A stretch of 64,000 nt of DNA from Tubulanus polymorphus (Eukaryota; Nemertea; Palaeonemertea; Tubulaniformes; Tubulanidae), in the NCBI RefSeq assembly GCF_964204645.1, contig NC_134030.1, positions 10,042,278 through 10,106,277 on the forward strand, given 5' to 3'. The notes under the pieces are model-generated. The model did not search any database. It was given only the letters and a program-made list of their open reading frames with translations, and was not told where the DNA came from. Of this stretch, positions 11,136 through 24,094 are shown in pieces. Positions within the stretch are counted from its first letter, which is position 1, and every line of letters starts with the position of its first letter. The translations under genes were made by a program, and so were the position numbers.

Positions 11136-13117
11136 AGTGGCCACCCTGTAAAAGTCATCTCCCGGAATATTGACTGTTGGGATACATAAGTGCAAGTACT
11201 CCGCCTGTAATCATTACGCTTATTCAAAGATTAGACTAATTGGCTGTAGGTTGTATCCATGGAAGTCACGACGATTTCTATCTTCGCAGGGCCAACCCCC
11301 ATGGAGTGGAAGTTTTATTCGCAGTAATTCCACTATGACCGAGCATATCTCTCCGATACGATTTCGTGTTAAGATTAATGTTAAGATATCCCTAGTGTCT
11401 GGATAGATAGGGCTAAACTCGCCTCATATAAAATGGCCTGCCGTTAATTTGAGAAAAAAAAACAACAGTATTTGATGGGACTATCTTAATGGTGATCAAT
11501 GTTCCTATATCGCGAGTGGCAAAGAAGCTAGATTGCCACAGTTTATTCACGGCGAAGTGACATCGTGATCCTTTATGCGACTATAAATTACGAGAGAAGC
11601 AAGACGCGCGGCATTTCGGCAAAATTGCGATGTTTTTGATAACATCGTTCCCGCACTGATATGTAGATACATATCATATTTAAACATGATACGAGTTCGT
11701 GTTAGTAAGAGTTTTTTGCCGCCTTAAAAACCGTTACGATAATGTTTATATACTTTGATACCTAGCAAGCGTTGTAATAGGAGTATGAGTCGATGTGCAC
11801 TACGTCATCGATATTGGCGTTTCAAAATAACAGTTACAATTGTGAATTTGGCGTTTGTTTTGTGATCAGATATATTTCATAACTCTTATTATATTTTTTG
11901 ATAAATTCTAATGATTATCTATGAGAGGATGCGCACTAAGTCATCAATATATCTGGTCTAGACGGGTTACCGGTCAGTTCAATTCAATTATTGATATATT
12001 CAAATTCAAAATAACTTTATTGATCCTTGATATGATTATATTATCTATTGTTGACAATATTAAGCGTTGTGTTATTTTTCAAGGCGTCAACAAACTTTGA
12101 CGCATCGAGTTAGTTTTCTTGTTATATTTGTCACTACTGTATAGATTCAAATATTGTTCAAATGTGATTATATCGATCTCATCTTGTATCTTTTTTCACT
12201 TTTGTCGAGAACGACATGTGTTGGTTCTCTTATATGATTCGTTGATGTCTCTCTTATATGATTGGTTGCTGTTTCGCGCCATGTATACTATACTGTAACC
12301 CTATACTGTAGTAATAAAGTTAGATTCTGTTTAGATTCATAAAATACAACACGCTCGTCGACTTTGCTCCTTCGGATCTGGTCAACTCTCTGTGGTGATA
12401 GTCACTCCGTCACAACTTCCCTACGTTGGCAAAGAGAAGAATACAAACAGAACAAAACTGAAAATTTCGTGTCAGCTTACATTGTTTTATATGTTTGGAG
12501 TCTAGTTTACTGGTTGATTCCGTAGTTATGGACAATCGATGTAAACGAAGGTGGTTAGTAGCATTAACGCCATTACGGCCCATCCTCCCCGGCATTATGA
12601 AAACCTGTTGATTACACTAAAAATGGCCGTCGATTGCATGACAATTGACTGACAAAAATCTGTCTGATATGTCAAAGATCACTCCCCTTCACGTGACGTG
12701 ACGATTTCAGATCTCTGAATTCTCTGGCCAAAAATGGCCTTTTTGGCTTTAAAAAAATATCACAGGACGGCCAGCTTGTGTGTTCGATCAACCCAATTTC
12801 TCTTATGCTGATGGGCGTTTAGTTTCCCTTGAATGCAAACAAATATTTTTTGTAGTGATAAGATATTAAAACTGCCGGTAATTTACGTCACCGAAAGTAA
12901 ACCATTATCCAGCGAAATGCGTTGGCGCCAATGTTTATCGAGGACTCGAAGGGTAAATTTCTCTGTGGCTTTATCGTGCTTTATTGCCCAATTTTTCTGC
13001 CGTTTTTGCACACACAAAGACACCGTTGTGGAGGTCGTGGAAAATCGGGAAAGCGATTGTTCCAAACATAATCGTGTAGTATCCTGCAGTCATCGGACCG
13101 AAGCGTTACACTTATTT
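11136..13117. other. Intergenic DNA with one dispersed repeat (family C)
   Basis: No gene recognised. About 11780-12060 belongs to repeat family C. Landmarks are CACTACGTCATCGATAT, ATATTCAAATTCAAAATAAC and TTATTGATCC. Related pieces lie at 30370-30470, 43285-43425 and 61020-61200. The rest is AT-rich without visible structure. Confidence 0.5.
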
Positions 13118-13561
13118 TAGGGCGTTCCCTTCTTTAAAATTTGCCTTTTTTCCCGCGGGCTCTTTCACGCATCCTCCCACGACAGGGATTCGAACCTGAT
13201 GGCATCGCTACACTCAGCCACGGCACGAACCCCTGCCACACTAGACCGGGTGCGCAGGTACATGCACACGCACGAAATCTTGCGGCACCAATCAGATTGC
13301 TTGTAAAATGATCGCTAAGGTAACTTTCGCGGAAGAACTATAAATAGGAAAACCTGGGCTAAAATAAAACGGGTTATCTGATTGGCTAATAATGACATCA
13401 TCTAATTTGCGCGAGTAGCTGCGCACTCGGTCTAGTGTGGCAGGTTTCGTACCGTGGCAATCTCGATGCCATCAGGTTCGAATCCCTGTCGGGGAGGATG
13501 CCTTTCACGGTGATTTAGGGTGTTCCCTCGTTTGAAATTCGCAATTCGTTTCCGGTGAGTT
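13118..13561. mobile_element. Family A foldback element, most complete copy
   Basis: Inverted arms at about 13165-13262 and 13415-13502 share CAGGGATTCGAACCTGATGG (or its complement), a CCACGG-ACGAA segment and CTGCCACACTAGACCG. The middle contains AACTATAAATAGG and GGCTAATAATGACATCATC. The arms are flanked by a diverged direct repeat of about 45 bp (TTTAGGGCGTTCCCT near 13118 and TTTAGGGTGTTCCCT near 13515), longer than a normal target-site duplication. Confidence 0.7.
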
Positions 13562-15444
13562 TTTTTTCTACAGTGGGCACAATAACACGAGTGATGACTT
13601 TTTTGTTTTATATCTACGCATTTTAAAAGTTATTTTTTTTAAATTCCTGAATTCCGAATACATATCAAAATAATTTTCTTATACATTAAAATCTTGGGGT
13701 AATCGGGTACTGATATCTAATTCAATTAACTTTATTGTCTCTCACCGAAGGACCAATTCTGAAGTGCGCAGCGGTTGAATTGTCTTTATTCCACTTTTGT
13801 TTGTCGCTGGGAAGATTTACAGCCAGACCCGATAGTAAATTGGGTAGTTTTCAGACAATTTTGTACTAACTGTCCACGAAAATACATGGAAAATTGAATT
13901 TAGTTCGACGTATTGCCTTAATCCGTTAAATGCACACATAACGATTTGATAATATAATTTGTAAGGTTAAACAGATGAAACACCAAACATATTGAAGATA
14001 ATGACATTTTAATGTGCGCCGGTGATTTGTTGAGAGGGAGGCGTAGAGGGAGACGGATAGAGAGAGGTTGAGAGTAAGAGGGAGATGGAGGGGCAGAAGG
14101 ATAGGGAGACGGGTAGAGAAGGAGAGGGGGATAGATGAGAGTCTTACTATGTTTTGGTAGACAAACACGATCAGAAATCCAAGCTCGGTTTTTTTTCTGT
14201 CGGAAATGACAACTTTTCAGACGCAACGCTCCATTATTCGGGAAAAAGTGAAGGCATTTTGGTCATCGTTTCGGATACAAACAATCCCGGAGACCGGATG
14301 ATTATTTGATTACACGCTGCACTCTCATACTCCCAGGACACTACTTAGCTTGGCGTACGACCGAATTGATGAAATACATGCCAATTCCGAAGAGGACTGG
14401 TGTATATGATTTAGGAATATTCCGGGACAAGTGACAAACATTTATGTACGAAGGGAGAAGATGACGTGTATGTAAGTTCTATTTCGTACATATACACTTA
14501 GATAAGAAGAGTTGCGAAAAACGAATATTTGTTTGAGTTTCGATTTCAATTTTCAATCATTCTCGCTTGCCAGGGTTTGATTGCCTCCCGCCAAAGCTCG
14601 CGCCAACACAAACCCTTCATTGGTCTATCACATTGCTTCGGCGGAATAAAACCGCGGCAAGCGAGGATGATTTTTAATAAAGAGTTTATTAGAACTATTT
14701 ACACGTCATTATCTTACATAGCATCAAATTCTAACCCTCGCAAATTAGTACTGGCTGTTGCAGATTTATCATGAACGCAACGTTGATATTTTCTTATGGG
14801 TAAACACGTTACGCAAATATGCTCGTTCCTTGAGATTATATGTAATTTTCTCGCTGTATGCACACGATGGAACTTGACAGAATTGCGCCGTCGAAGCGAA
14901 CAGGCGGTCCCGACCGTATGGAGTGTCAAGATTTCTTCTGAAACTAATGCCAGGCTATTTGCTGAACTAACATTCTCCCTCGGGATCTATTAAAATTACG
15001 AAAATTCATCGAGTCGCCCGTAATCAATCTTTTTCGAAGATATCATTCTAAAACTATCGTTCTCATAAAAAAGTCGACACAAAAGACCAAAATCTAGTCC
15101 CTTTTGATAACATATTTTTAATCGTTCCCTAATCGAGATAATGCTACATGCTACGAGGCGCATAGTTCGCTTAGACTAAAGGCCGCGCTTGTAGACCTAT
15201 TTCAGCTAAAATCGATGTGACACCGATTGCCGTAGAATTACAACCCATATGAATTCTAACTGTTCTGGCGTTAGTACAAGCGAACTACTGGACCAATGGT
15301 CCTTTATCTTTTGATCGGGCTTGATCTTTTATATGGCATTACGGTATGTAAATTTCATGTAGTTTGCTTTTTGAAATGAGAGACTTCAAAATTCAGCATT
15401 CGTATAATAGTTAAGTCCTTTTGAGAAGAATTCTGGCGTTAGCC
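13562..15444. other. Intergenic DNA: purine-rich tract and a small foldback element
   Basis: No gene recognised. A G/A-rich low-complexity tract (about 14030-14140, GAGGGAGACGGATAGAGAG-like) gives spurious proline/serine reading frames. A foldback element of about 120 bp (14560-14680) has ends ATTCTCGCTTGCC and GGCAAGCGAGGAT. The same end motif is found near 1980. Confidence 0.5.
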
Positions 15445-18364
15445 GGCCACGATTCGTTAATGAAAACGATTCGTTTATCAGTTCATCGAGCATTTTCAAA
15501 AACATTACAGATTTCCAAGTACTCGAATTCGAAAAGCTTTTTTCTGACGTTCACTCAGCGATATCTTGCCAAATTAGAAGGGGAAATTTACCAAAACCAG
15601 AACAACGGGACCACACGACAGTTGTAGATCAAAATGCTAGGATTAAGTGGAATAAACAAAGAGTTGAAACCTATAAAATTGAGCTCAAACGACGTAATGA
15701 GGACCAATTAATTGAACTCAATAGAGAACTATTAGATAATAATATCAATGCTGGTGATGCGAGCAATATTTTAACTGACATAATGATCAGTACTGCAGTT
15801 TCAATAATGGGGTTACAAAATGTAAAAAGTAAGAAAACGGTCAGTAATAATAAGGGGTTTAGCCCAAGATTAAAAGAGCCGAGGAGAAACTATCGTCAGA
15901 TGAAACGGAGATATAGGAGGTATAAATCAAACCTAAATAGAACAGAAATGAACAAAGCTTTTAGGCGATATAAAAAAGCTATCCGAACTCAGAGAAATAT
16001 AAAAGTGAAAAATATGAATAACACCTTGCGGCAAATGAAACGCCTAAACCCAAGGGACTATTGGAAATTCTTCAAAAAGGATAACAATCCACAATGTGAA
16101 ACCACACTTGAAGACCTCTTTAAATTTTATGTTGACTTAAATAAACCCCCTACAGATCAGGGGAATTACTCCGGTTTTTTTAATGCCCTTGACTTTTCGT
16201 TTGACGGCGATGAGGTATTAAATAGGTTTTTCACTACAAATGAAGTTGTTAAATGTATGAAGAGACTTAAGACTAACAAAGCTGCAGGAATAGATCGCAT
16301 AACTAACGAAATTTTAAAAGCCTCACAAGAGTTCATATTACCAACACTTGTTTTACTTTTTAACACTGTCTTAGATACCGGTGTTATCCCCGACAGTTGG
16401 ACTATTGGTACTATCAAGCCAATCTATAAGGGAAAAGGCGATGCCAAAGACCCAGACAACTATCGAGGGATCACCCTCCTTAGCTGTCTGGGGAAACTTT
16501 TTACTAGCCTGATAAATGATCGTCTGACGGAATACCTAGAAATCAATGATCTTCTACTGAAAAACCAGGCAGGCTTCAGGAAGGAGCATTCTATACTAGA
16601 CCATATCTTCACTTTGAATTCACTGATTGAATTATTTATAGCAAACAATAAGAAGTTATTTTGTATCTTCATCGATTATCGAAAGGCATTCGATTCAATA
16701 TGGCGTAAAGCACTCTGGCATAAAATGATAAATACTGGTATAACTGGAAAAATATTACGAGTAATTTACAATATTTATCAAGATGCAAAGTCATGTATTC
16801 AAGTAAACGGCGTCAATTCGGAGTACCTTGAGAGTTTTAAAGGATTGAGGCAAGGTGAGAACCTCTCCCCTATTCTGTTTTCAATATATCTGAATGATAT
16901 GGAACCGTTTCTGATTGAAAGTCAGTGTGATGGTATTAGGTTCTTTCGTGACCAAGAAAGCTTAGATGTTTATTTCCAACTCCTATTATTGTTATATGCA
17001 GATGATGCCGTTATACTAGCAGAATCTGCCCAAAGCCTACAATATACAATCGATAAAGTCTTTGAGTATTGTCAGATGTGGAAACTCGACATCAACTTGG
17101 ATAAAACGAAGGCAATAATCTTTCAAAAGAGGAAATGTCGAAATCCTCCAGAATTTTTCATAAATGGGAGTAAAATAGAATTAGTCTCCAGTTTCAGATA
17201 CTTAGGTATCATTTTCTATTATAATGGAAACCTATCGACATGTATTAAGTCTATAGCTTCACATGCTAATAAAGCTATGTTTTTTGTTTTGAAAAAGGTA
17301 AAAGAATACTCCTTGAGTGTTGACATAGCTTTACAACTCTTCGACAGTATGGTAACCCCAGTTTTAACATTCGGTTGCGAAATTTTGGGATTTCTAAATT
17401 TGAACTTGCTTGAGAAAGTTCAACTGACCTTTTTCAAATATCTATTAAAACTAAAAAGGTCGACACCGACCTTCTTTGTTTATGGAGAACTAGGACGTTT
17501 CCCCTTGGAAGTAACGGTAAAAACCAGAATGCTTAAATTTTGGAGCAAATTGTTGAATAATCATAGTAAGCTTTCTTCTTTTATGTACAAGGTTTTTGTA
17601 CCAACAGTCCTTATTTAATAATAATACCAGTAGATGGTTAAAATGTATCAAGAATACATTGGAATCTAACGGACTTGGTGATTTATGGTACAACCAAAAC
17701 ACACCGGACCTGGAGCTCTTCTCTTTAATAGTGCGGACACGATTAACTGATCAATTCACCCAAACTTGGCACAGCATAGTAAATGAATCAAGCATCGCCA
17801 CATACTATAAATTTTTTAAAAACCAATGGGGTATCGAAAATTACCTTGTCAAACTGCCAACGGATCTTAGAATAAGTCTTTGCCGATTTCGCTGCTCTAA
17901 CCATAAACTACCAGTCGAAATAGGAAGATATAACCGTACCCCCAGGGAAGAGCGAATATGTAATCTATGTAATATGAGAGTCATTGGGGATGAGTACCAC
18001 TTTGTTCTAGAATGCCCTTTCCTTCAGAATCTTCGCACCCGGTTCATTAAACCATATTTTAGAATAAGACCAAGTGCCTTCAAACTGATACAATTATTAA
18101 ATTCTAAATTCAAACAGCTCTGTAACCTGTCTCGCTTTATACAGCAAGGATCAAAGTTTCTCTAACTCATATTAAATATGTACTGTTCAATGCCCGCCTT
18201 AAGCTATTGTTGATTGATAAGTATTCATGTATTTCTTTTCATTTAAACCGTGTTTGTATGAATTCTGTAAACTGCATGGATACGTGTACAATGTATGAAC
18301 CTGTTTTTTGTGCTCTGTGCAAATGTAAATTTTGTGGAGCAATAAACTAATTGTAATTGTAATT
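15445..18364 (+). mobile_element. LINE with partial endonuclease and nearly intact reverse transcriptase
   Basis: The best-preserved LINE in the window. The frame is open from about 15429. The first recognisable part, SSSIFKNITDFQV then LFSDVHSAIS, resembles the end of the apurinic-type endonuclease domain (SDH-like motif), so the 5' end is truncated inside that domain. The linker is rich in basic residues (about 15640-16080). The RT follows: KAAGIDRITNEILK, KPIYKGKGDAKDPDNYRGI, FIDYRKAFDSIW (motif A), LRQGENLSPILFSIYLND and YADD (near 17000). After a single extra T in the run at 17591-17595 the protein continues in the next frame to 18165, with a Cys/His cluster (ICNLCN...DEYHFVLECP). The 3' UTR ends with GGAGCAATAAACTAATTG and TGTAAT repeats at 18364. 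No target-site duplication was found by eye. Confidence 0.92.
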
Positions 18365-18507
18365 AACACAAGCTCAAGAAAAAACTGGAATGCATCGGCC
18401 GTGGCTAAATCATTTCTCTCCACCTCACTTCATGCAGGCACGTCTTAACGTTCGAGCGAATGGACTAGAGGTGGCTCCGCGATTATTCCACTCGTTCAAA
18501 CGAAGTA

Positions 18508-18683
18508 CAGTGGAGCCTCGTTACCACGAACTTCACAGGAACAGAAAATCTGTTCGTTATAACCGATAGTTCGTTATATCCAGTATGAAATTATCTAAAT
18601 TTTCTTACTCGGGACGAAATTCTATATTTTTTGTATCCGACGAATCGTTGTATCCGAGTTCGTAATAACGAGGTTCAACTCTA
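18508..18683 (-). mobile_element. pogo/Tigger-like MITE, copy 1
   Basis: A 176-bp element with inverted ends CAGTGGAGCCTCGTTA at the left and TAACGAGGTTCAACT at the right, next to TA dinucleotides. The CAGTNGAACCTCGTTATAACGAAC-type end is known from pogo/Tigger elements of the Tc1-mariner group. Reversed, it aligns throughout with the copy at 30910-31069. It has no coding capacity. Confidence 0.7.
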
Positions 18684-19997
18684 TATCTCTTTCTTTCGCT
18701 GCGACCAGAATCGGCCCACATTTTATTTATAGTGGCGACGTAACGCTGCACACACAACCCCAATTACGCATGTAGCAAGCCAACGAACCGTCCCACGCGC
18801 GCGTACTGATGCTTCCCCATTGCCTCCCAATCACTTAGAGCATCGCTCCCAAGTCGAGCGCGTTTCGATACTCGTCTCCGGTAAAATTGAATTTCGCGTA
18901 TCTAATCCGACGACTTTTCCGTGCCGGAGCGGTTTGACTTGGTTTCCACGCGCCGTTTGTTGTGTACGTCGTATTAGTCCAACGGTTGATACACCGCTGC
19001 TATGAACACAATATGTGGCCTCTTCGGTTGCTAGGAAGACCAATATTCCGAATTTCCGCCGATGAAAAAGACACGAAATGATCGTCATGACCATTAGATG
19101 AACTTCGAACGAAGCGGTATCGCCTTTCGACGGGGTCCGATCACTAACAGCTGCACGCACGGATTTTACAGTCAGTCATTCACATTTTAGACCTGATGAG
19201 ATATTCTCTGTTTTTGAAAAAAAGGAAACGGACTATGACAGCACTTCAAGAACTTTGACGGTCATCTACAAGCCATTTACGTGTAGGCCGGACGTTTCGT
19301 CTCTAAGTCGTAAAAAAGCGAGGTAAGTTTCAACTGTTTTTACGTTTAGAAAAGTTTTAAAGTTTTTAGAAAATCTCATTCACTCATTGTTTTCTAATCG
19401 CTGATAATCTGGAATTTGAATTTCCACTGATTTTGAGTTCGAGTACAATAGAATATTTACTAAAACCAATGGGTTGGTTGTTCGCAAACTGGTATAGTTT
19501 CCATGAGGATAAAATCGTTGGTTGGAGCACGTATGGGCAGCAAAAAGAACAACAAATACGTAGACATCATCTACGATTATCAACATCGTTTACACTTCCA
19601 AAAACTAAGTTCGAAAACTAACATAATTTCCTCGAATATGGTTAGATCGTGGCTGGGGCAGAAATAGAAATCCACAAATTTACAAATAAATTTCATCTAC
19701 GATTATCAACATCGTTTACAGTTTCAAACATACACTATCTACATGTGAATCTCGAGTGTGCCTTCCATATACCTGCAGTGATAAGTACCTGTACTTCGGA
19801 TCGCTTCTGGAACCACCGCATGTGGATAAATATAAAGCAAACACAACATACTGCGGATCCATATGTACAGGTATACATGTAATAAACATTATCGCTTCGT
19901 ACGAGTTATACCTTGAGGTTCATCTGGGTTTTATTTAGCTGATTGAATAAATGAACCGGACGAGTATTGGCGTGAGCTTCGGCGAGAGGCAACCAAG
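18684..19997. other. Intergenic DNA with a 30-bp direct repeat
   Basis: No gene recognised. CATCTACGATTATCAACATC and the following CGTTTACA occur twice in direct orientation (near 19567 and 19694), about 127 bp apart. Short open frames here show no domain. Confidence 0.4.
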
Positions 19998-20242
19998 CAG
20001 AGGCGGATCTATAGGGAATTTGGAAGGCCGAGGTCCAAGGAAAATGAAAGGCATTTCTCAGATAAAGCAGCCATTTCATATAAGGCTACTAGCGAGGTCC
20101 CATCCTCATTATTAGATATTTTTGAAGAAATGCGTGCGGAAAGATGGGTTTCAAATTTGCAGCTTTTTACTATCTTTGACTTAACCTTAATGGGAAGGCA
20201 GGGGATCCGGACCCCCGAGACCGCCCCTTAAATCTGCCCCTG
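19998..20242. mobile_element. MITE with CAGAGGCGGATC / GATCCGG...CTGCCCCTG ends
   Basis: About 245 bp. The ends belong to the CAGGGGCGGATCCAG group. The right part (TAATGGGAAGGCAGGGG...CTGCCCCTG) recurs at about 41745-41805, so two copies of this subfamily are present. Confidence 0.5.
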
Positions 20243-21169
20243 CCAAGCCCTGGCAAGTGATGATAGCGTGATCGTTGTACTGGTATTGGCGCATCAATTT
20301 CGGTGGACTTTTTCAGCCTCGCGAATACATTTACATCTCAATCCCCTAGGAACCAATCTTTTATATTCATTTATCGATGCTTCATTTTTTAACGAAATCA
20401 AGACGTTTTTACAACGAAGTATCGTTTGCCAGTTGTTAAGCAGCTACACGTTTACAAAGAGATTTTACGATTACAAATGGCTTTTAAGTCCAGAAATAGT
20501 TCCGACGCCGGGTAGTAATTCCGAACGCGTATCACTGTACAGAAAAAAAGATAACTCACTTAGCGTGTGTCTCCGAGTATTTGTAAACATCTTTGCACGT
20601 GGAAACCCAGGTAGAGATTAAGATTTACAGCCAACTCTACAGTCGATTACAAATAACGTTTTACGTTTTATGCTTTTTACCGTATGTTATTGACAGAGAA
20701 CGAAATTCCTCGTATTAGTAAATTTTAGCGCTGGCAAAAAGGTTTTTCATTTTTAGTGTAAAATAGGCACATTCCTTTCGCGGTATTTCGGCCGCGTAAA
20801 TCCATCTAACCCGCAGGTTCGGCAAAACGAAAGAACCGCGCGGTTTAGAAACCTAAAACAAACATTTGCAATTTTAACTGCGCGAAAAACTTAAATCGAT
20901 AAATCAATTTGATTTAGCTCTAGAACGCCGGCCGGATAATGGAAAATATTGAAACGTGAAAACGATGAATATTTGAATACGGAAAATGTGAATACTAAAT
21001 TTACTCGTTTGGACATTGAAGATACTACGTACGTATTATTTGAAATATTCTAAGATAGAAGAAGGGATATCGCAATGTACGGTCCAACAAAAATGGTGTA
21101 TTCATTCTTGTTTTCAATCATCTTCTGTTAAATAATTAGTATTTTGTATTGTTTGAATTCATTACTGAT
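20243..21169. other. Gene-free intergenic DNA
   Basis: An open frame of just over 100 codons at 20268-20621 has no recognisable domain and unremarkable composition, and I do not treat it as a gene. Nothing else stands out. Confidence 0.4.
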
Positions 21170-21400
21170 CGCAAATGTTACAAACTGGTCTGATGGGAAA
21201 CATGATTTTACAAAAACACTGCCAGATTTGCAGTCTACTGATGACGCCGGAATAAGAGTACGGAAAAAGGATATATTATTATGAATTATAAAAAGGCTCA
21301 TTTTCTGATAGCTACAGTTCGATGGCCCTGAGAAGGAACTTTCTTCGTTTAAGTATTTCTATGAAAAGGCATCCTTATTTCTCATAATTATTCAACGAGC
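21170..21400 (+). repeat. Dispersed repeat K, copy 1
   Basis: Matches 53415-53600 in the same orientation. Landmarks: GTTACAAACTGGTCTGATGG against TTTTACAAAATGTTGTGATG, then GTACGGAAAAAGGATAT in both, CATTTTCTGATA in both and a CGATGGC segment. Non-coding, unknown class. Confidence 0.6.
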
Positions 21401-23324
21401 TATTTGCTAGTAGACTAATGAATGTGTGAACGTATGGATTGTTTGTGTAGCAATCAGACAAAAAATTCCTTCTCAGGGTTTCATTAGAATCTAAATTCCA
21501 TTAACACCTGATATTCGTCACATATAGTTAACAATGTACTTAGTCTTCGAGGCGAGATTGGCAGATTATAAGACAAATACGTTGGTTGTATTGTAAACTA
21601 CATCTTGGTGCACCTTAGATAGCTGGAATATTCAAAACATGTACTCTTCCTAATCCGTCCACCGCTATTCTATTTCGGTGGCTTTTAAAGCCTTCTGTCT
21701 TATTACTTGAAGCAATGATTCGCTAATGAGAAAGTCATGCTCTACGATCAGTGACATACGCTTTGACAAATTCAATTGGCTGATAAGCGCATTAAATCAT
21801 CTTCGAATCTAGACTTCAATCCGCAATGAAGAAAATTCTTTTTATTCCTCACCTCTATAATATATCTAAAGCAGAGAACGGAAAGATTAAGACTTCAATC
21901 TGTAATGAACACCCCATTAAAAAACCTTTGCGTTTGATATCACAAATCATTAGGCGGTTTGGTGATTAATCTCAAAGAAAATGGAAAGATTGATAATTAT
22001 ATTCAAGTCAGTTCATGTATATATTCATGGAAAAGATTTTTTTAAAATTTGATTGTTCATTCATGAGGGACGTAAAAGAGGGCCTGTAATATCGTGCGCT
22101 CGAGTTGTTATTTCAGAATTGTGAGTTTTAATTACAGTTGAAGCATGTGCGCATTTGTGCGTAAGATTCGAATTGAAGTCATCACTCGAAATGATATGCT
22201 GATACCTACATCACGATTTACATTTTCATGATTTCAGAACGCCGAAATCACGTCGGAAAGAAATGTTTGCGACCGCCTTATCCGCGCTGAACACGAATAA
22301 CTAAGAATAGCGTGTGCCTTTACTTACTTGCACAAATCACAATTTACAGTGCTTTTTACGAGGTTTTAAGGTTATCTTTGTGTCGCGTTTTTGAACAGCA
22401 AGCAAACTAAACTAACTGGCGATACAATCAAGAGAAAAGCCTTTTTTAGTGACGAGCGGCGGGCAAGGTCAACACACACAATCCTAGCATCATTCTTTTA
22501 GGACTTTTTGCAGATCGGCACATTATTCGTGTAGGAATCTCTACTATAATTCTCAAAGGACTTATATGTATATATAGATTTGTCCTCTATACATTTTGTC
22601 GCGGATTTTAGTTTTAATAACGCTAAACCAAGTCGTAGGATGGTATCTTCATCTAACGCTTTATGAATCATTCGAAGCATATTCACTGGTTGAAGGTCGA
22701 TTGGAATATTGACGGGGATATCGCGGTTTCGTCACAATTGAATTTGCATCCTTTCCAGCCATATCGATATTATGTGTATATATTCATCAATGGTCGTATA
22801 AACCTATAGAGCAGTTTATACGGCCACGATTCACCGGTTCAACGGGATACAACTGGACGTACGCGGATAGTACGTTCTTGTTGCGTTGTGATTGTTGTCA
22901 ATTAACGCCGGCTAAAACCCGATGATCCATCAAGCCGATGTAAACATCATCGTCGGCCCACCGCGGCTTTTGTTTTCTGAGAATACGCGCCCATCCGCCA
23001 TTAGAAATTCAAAATAGCGCGGTGTCGTGGCGTGCTGTCCCGCGCAACCACCCGGCAATAAAAGCATTTAATAATCGATATACGCGCGTATTGCTCGATA
23101 GCCTTGATTTCTAATTAAAGTATTAATTGAACTGGTAATTCGATTTCAGAATTGCAATTAATATCATTGAAAGCGCGGAATGTCAATGGCGTACGCATTC
23201 ACGGTATCGGAACCAGCCATTTCCATAATTCGCCATTCGGCGCGTGTCTTACAACTCCATCAGAGTCACCAGAGTGAATATAATTTGTTGTTTAACAAAC
23301 TAATTCATGATATGAACAAGCCAT
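21401..23324. other. Gene-free intergenic DNA
   Basis: AT-rich sequence with a GC-richer patch around 22810-23060. No coding signature, no clear repeat and no RNA gene was seen. Confidence 0.4.
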
Positions 23325-23690
23325 AGGCGACAACGGTTTTCGGGCTCACGCTCGAAGTATAATTCGAACTCCGAAATTACCCATGCGTTAGTTCTCGTTG
23401 CATTTTGGTTATATGTTGTATCTAGGGCCAAAAGCTAATTTTGTTGAGGAAAATTTTTGAATTTCGATCCCGTTCCTCAGTATGAGGTCATCTTCAAGGT
23501 CATATACTGAAAAACATAGTTTTTGGTGCCTAGTTCTGCTGCTAGGTGGCGTACCATGCCCGTTCTTTGTACTGCACAACAAGATCCTTATACTAACATT
23601 GTACCCAAGTTTCATCAAGAACGACCCACTATTAACGGAGCTAAGTAGCTGAAAGACGGCCGGACGAACGGACGGACAGACGGAACGAGT
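23325..23690 (+). repeat. Dispersed repeat J, copy 2
   Basis: Inverse match of the copy in P450 intron 8 (10290-10690). It contains ATATGTTGTATCTAGGGCCA, a GAGGTCATCTTCAAGGTCAT segment, TGTACCCAAGTTTCATCAAG and ends with a GGACGGACAGACGG run. Confidence 0.7.
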
Positions 23691-24094
23691 ATGAGGGTCT
23701 CACGTTAGTCCGAGAAAAAATATGAAACTATTGCTCAGCTAAACTGAAATGATTATGTTAATTAGCCATCACATACCGCGACTGAGGGCTCCGTGCGTTC
23801 ATCGCGTAAATACATATCTACGAAAGCTGCGCGAAAGGTTTACTTAAAACGGGTAATTCAAACATCGATTCGACGTATGTACGTTTGTGTAACAGCTGAC
23901 AAAATACAAACTGAAATCTAGAATTAATACTTAGCTATTATAGGCGCCTGTTTGTTTTATTCTTTTTTAAATTGCGAACGCGCCGTGCACATTGGCTTAA
24001 TTGAATAAATGAGTAAAGTGCGCGTATGATTTTGTTCATTAGCCTATTGTATGTATATCAAAAACTGTGACGTTACGGATTCGTTTGGATATTT
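23691..24094. other. Gene-free intergenic DNA
   Basis: Nothing recognised. AT-rich, with no repeat pair seen by eye. Confidence 0.35.

Noticed and set aside
13180-13500. tRNA genes at the GGTTCGAATCC motifs
   Set aside because: The motif recurs in all family A elements, without cloverleaf folding, so it is a tRNA-derived repeat.
20268-20621. Open frame of just over 100 codons
   Set aside because: It has no start context, domain or coding bias and ends in ordinary intergenic DNA.
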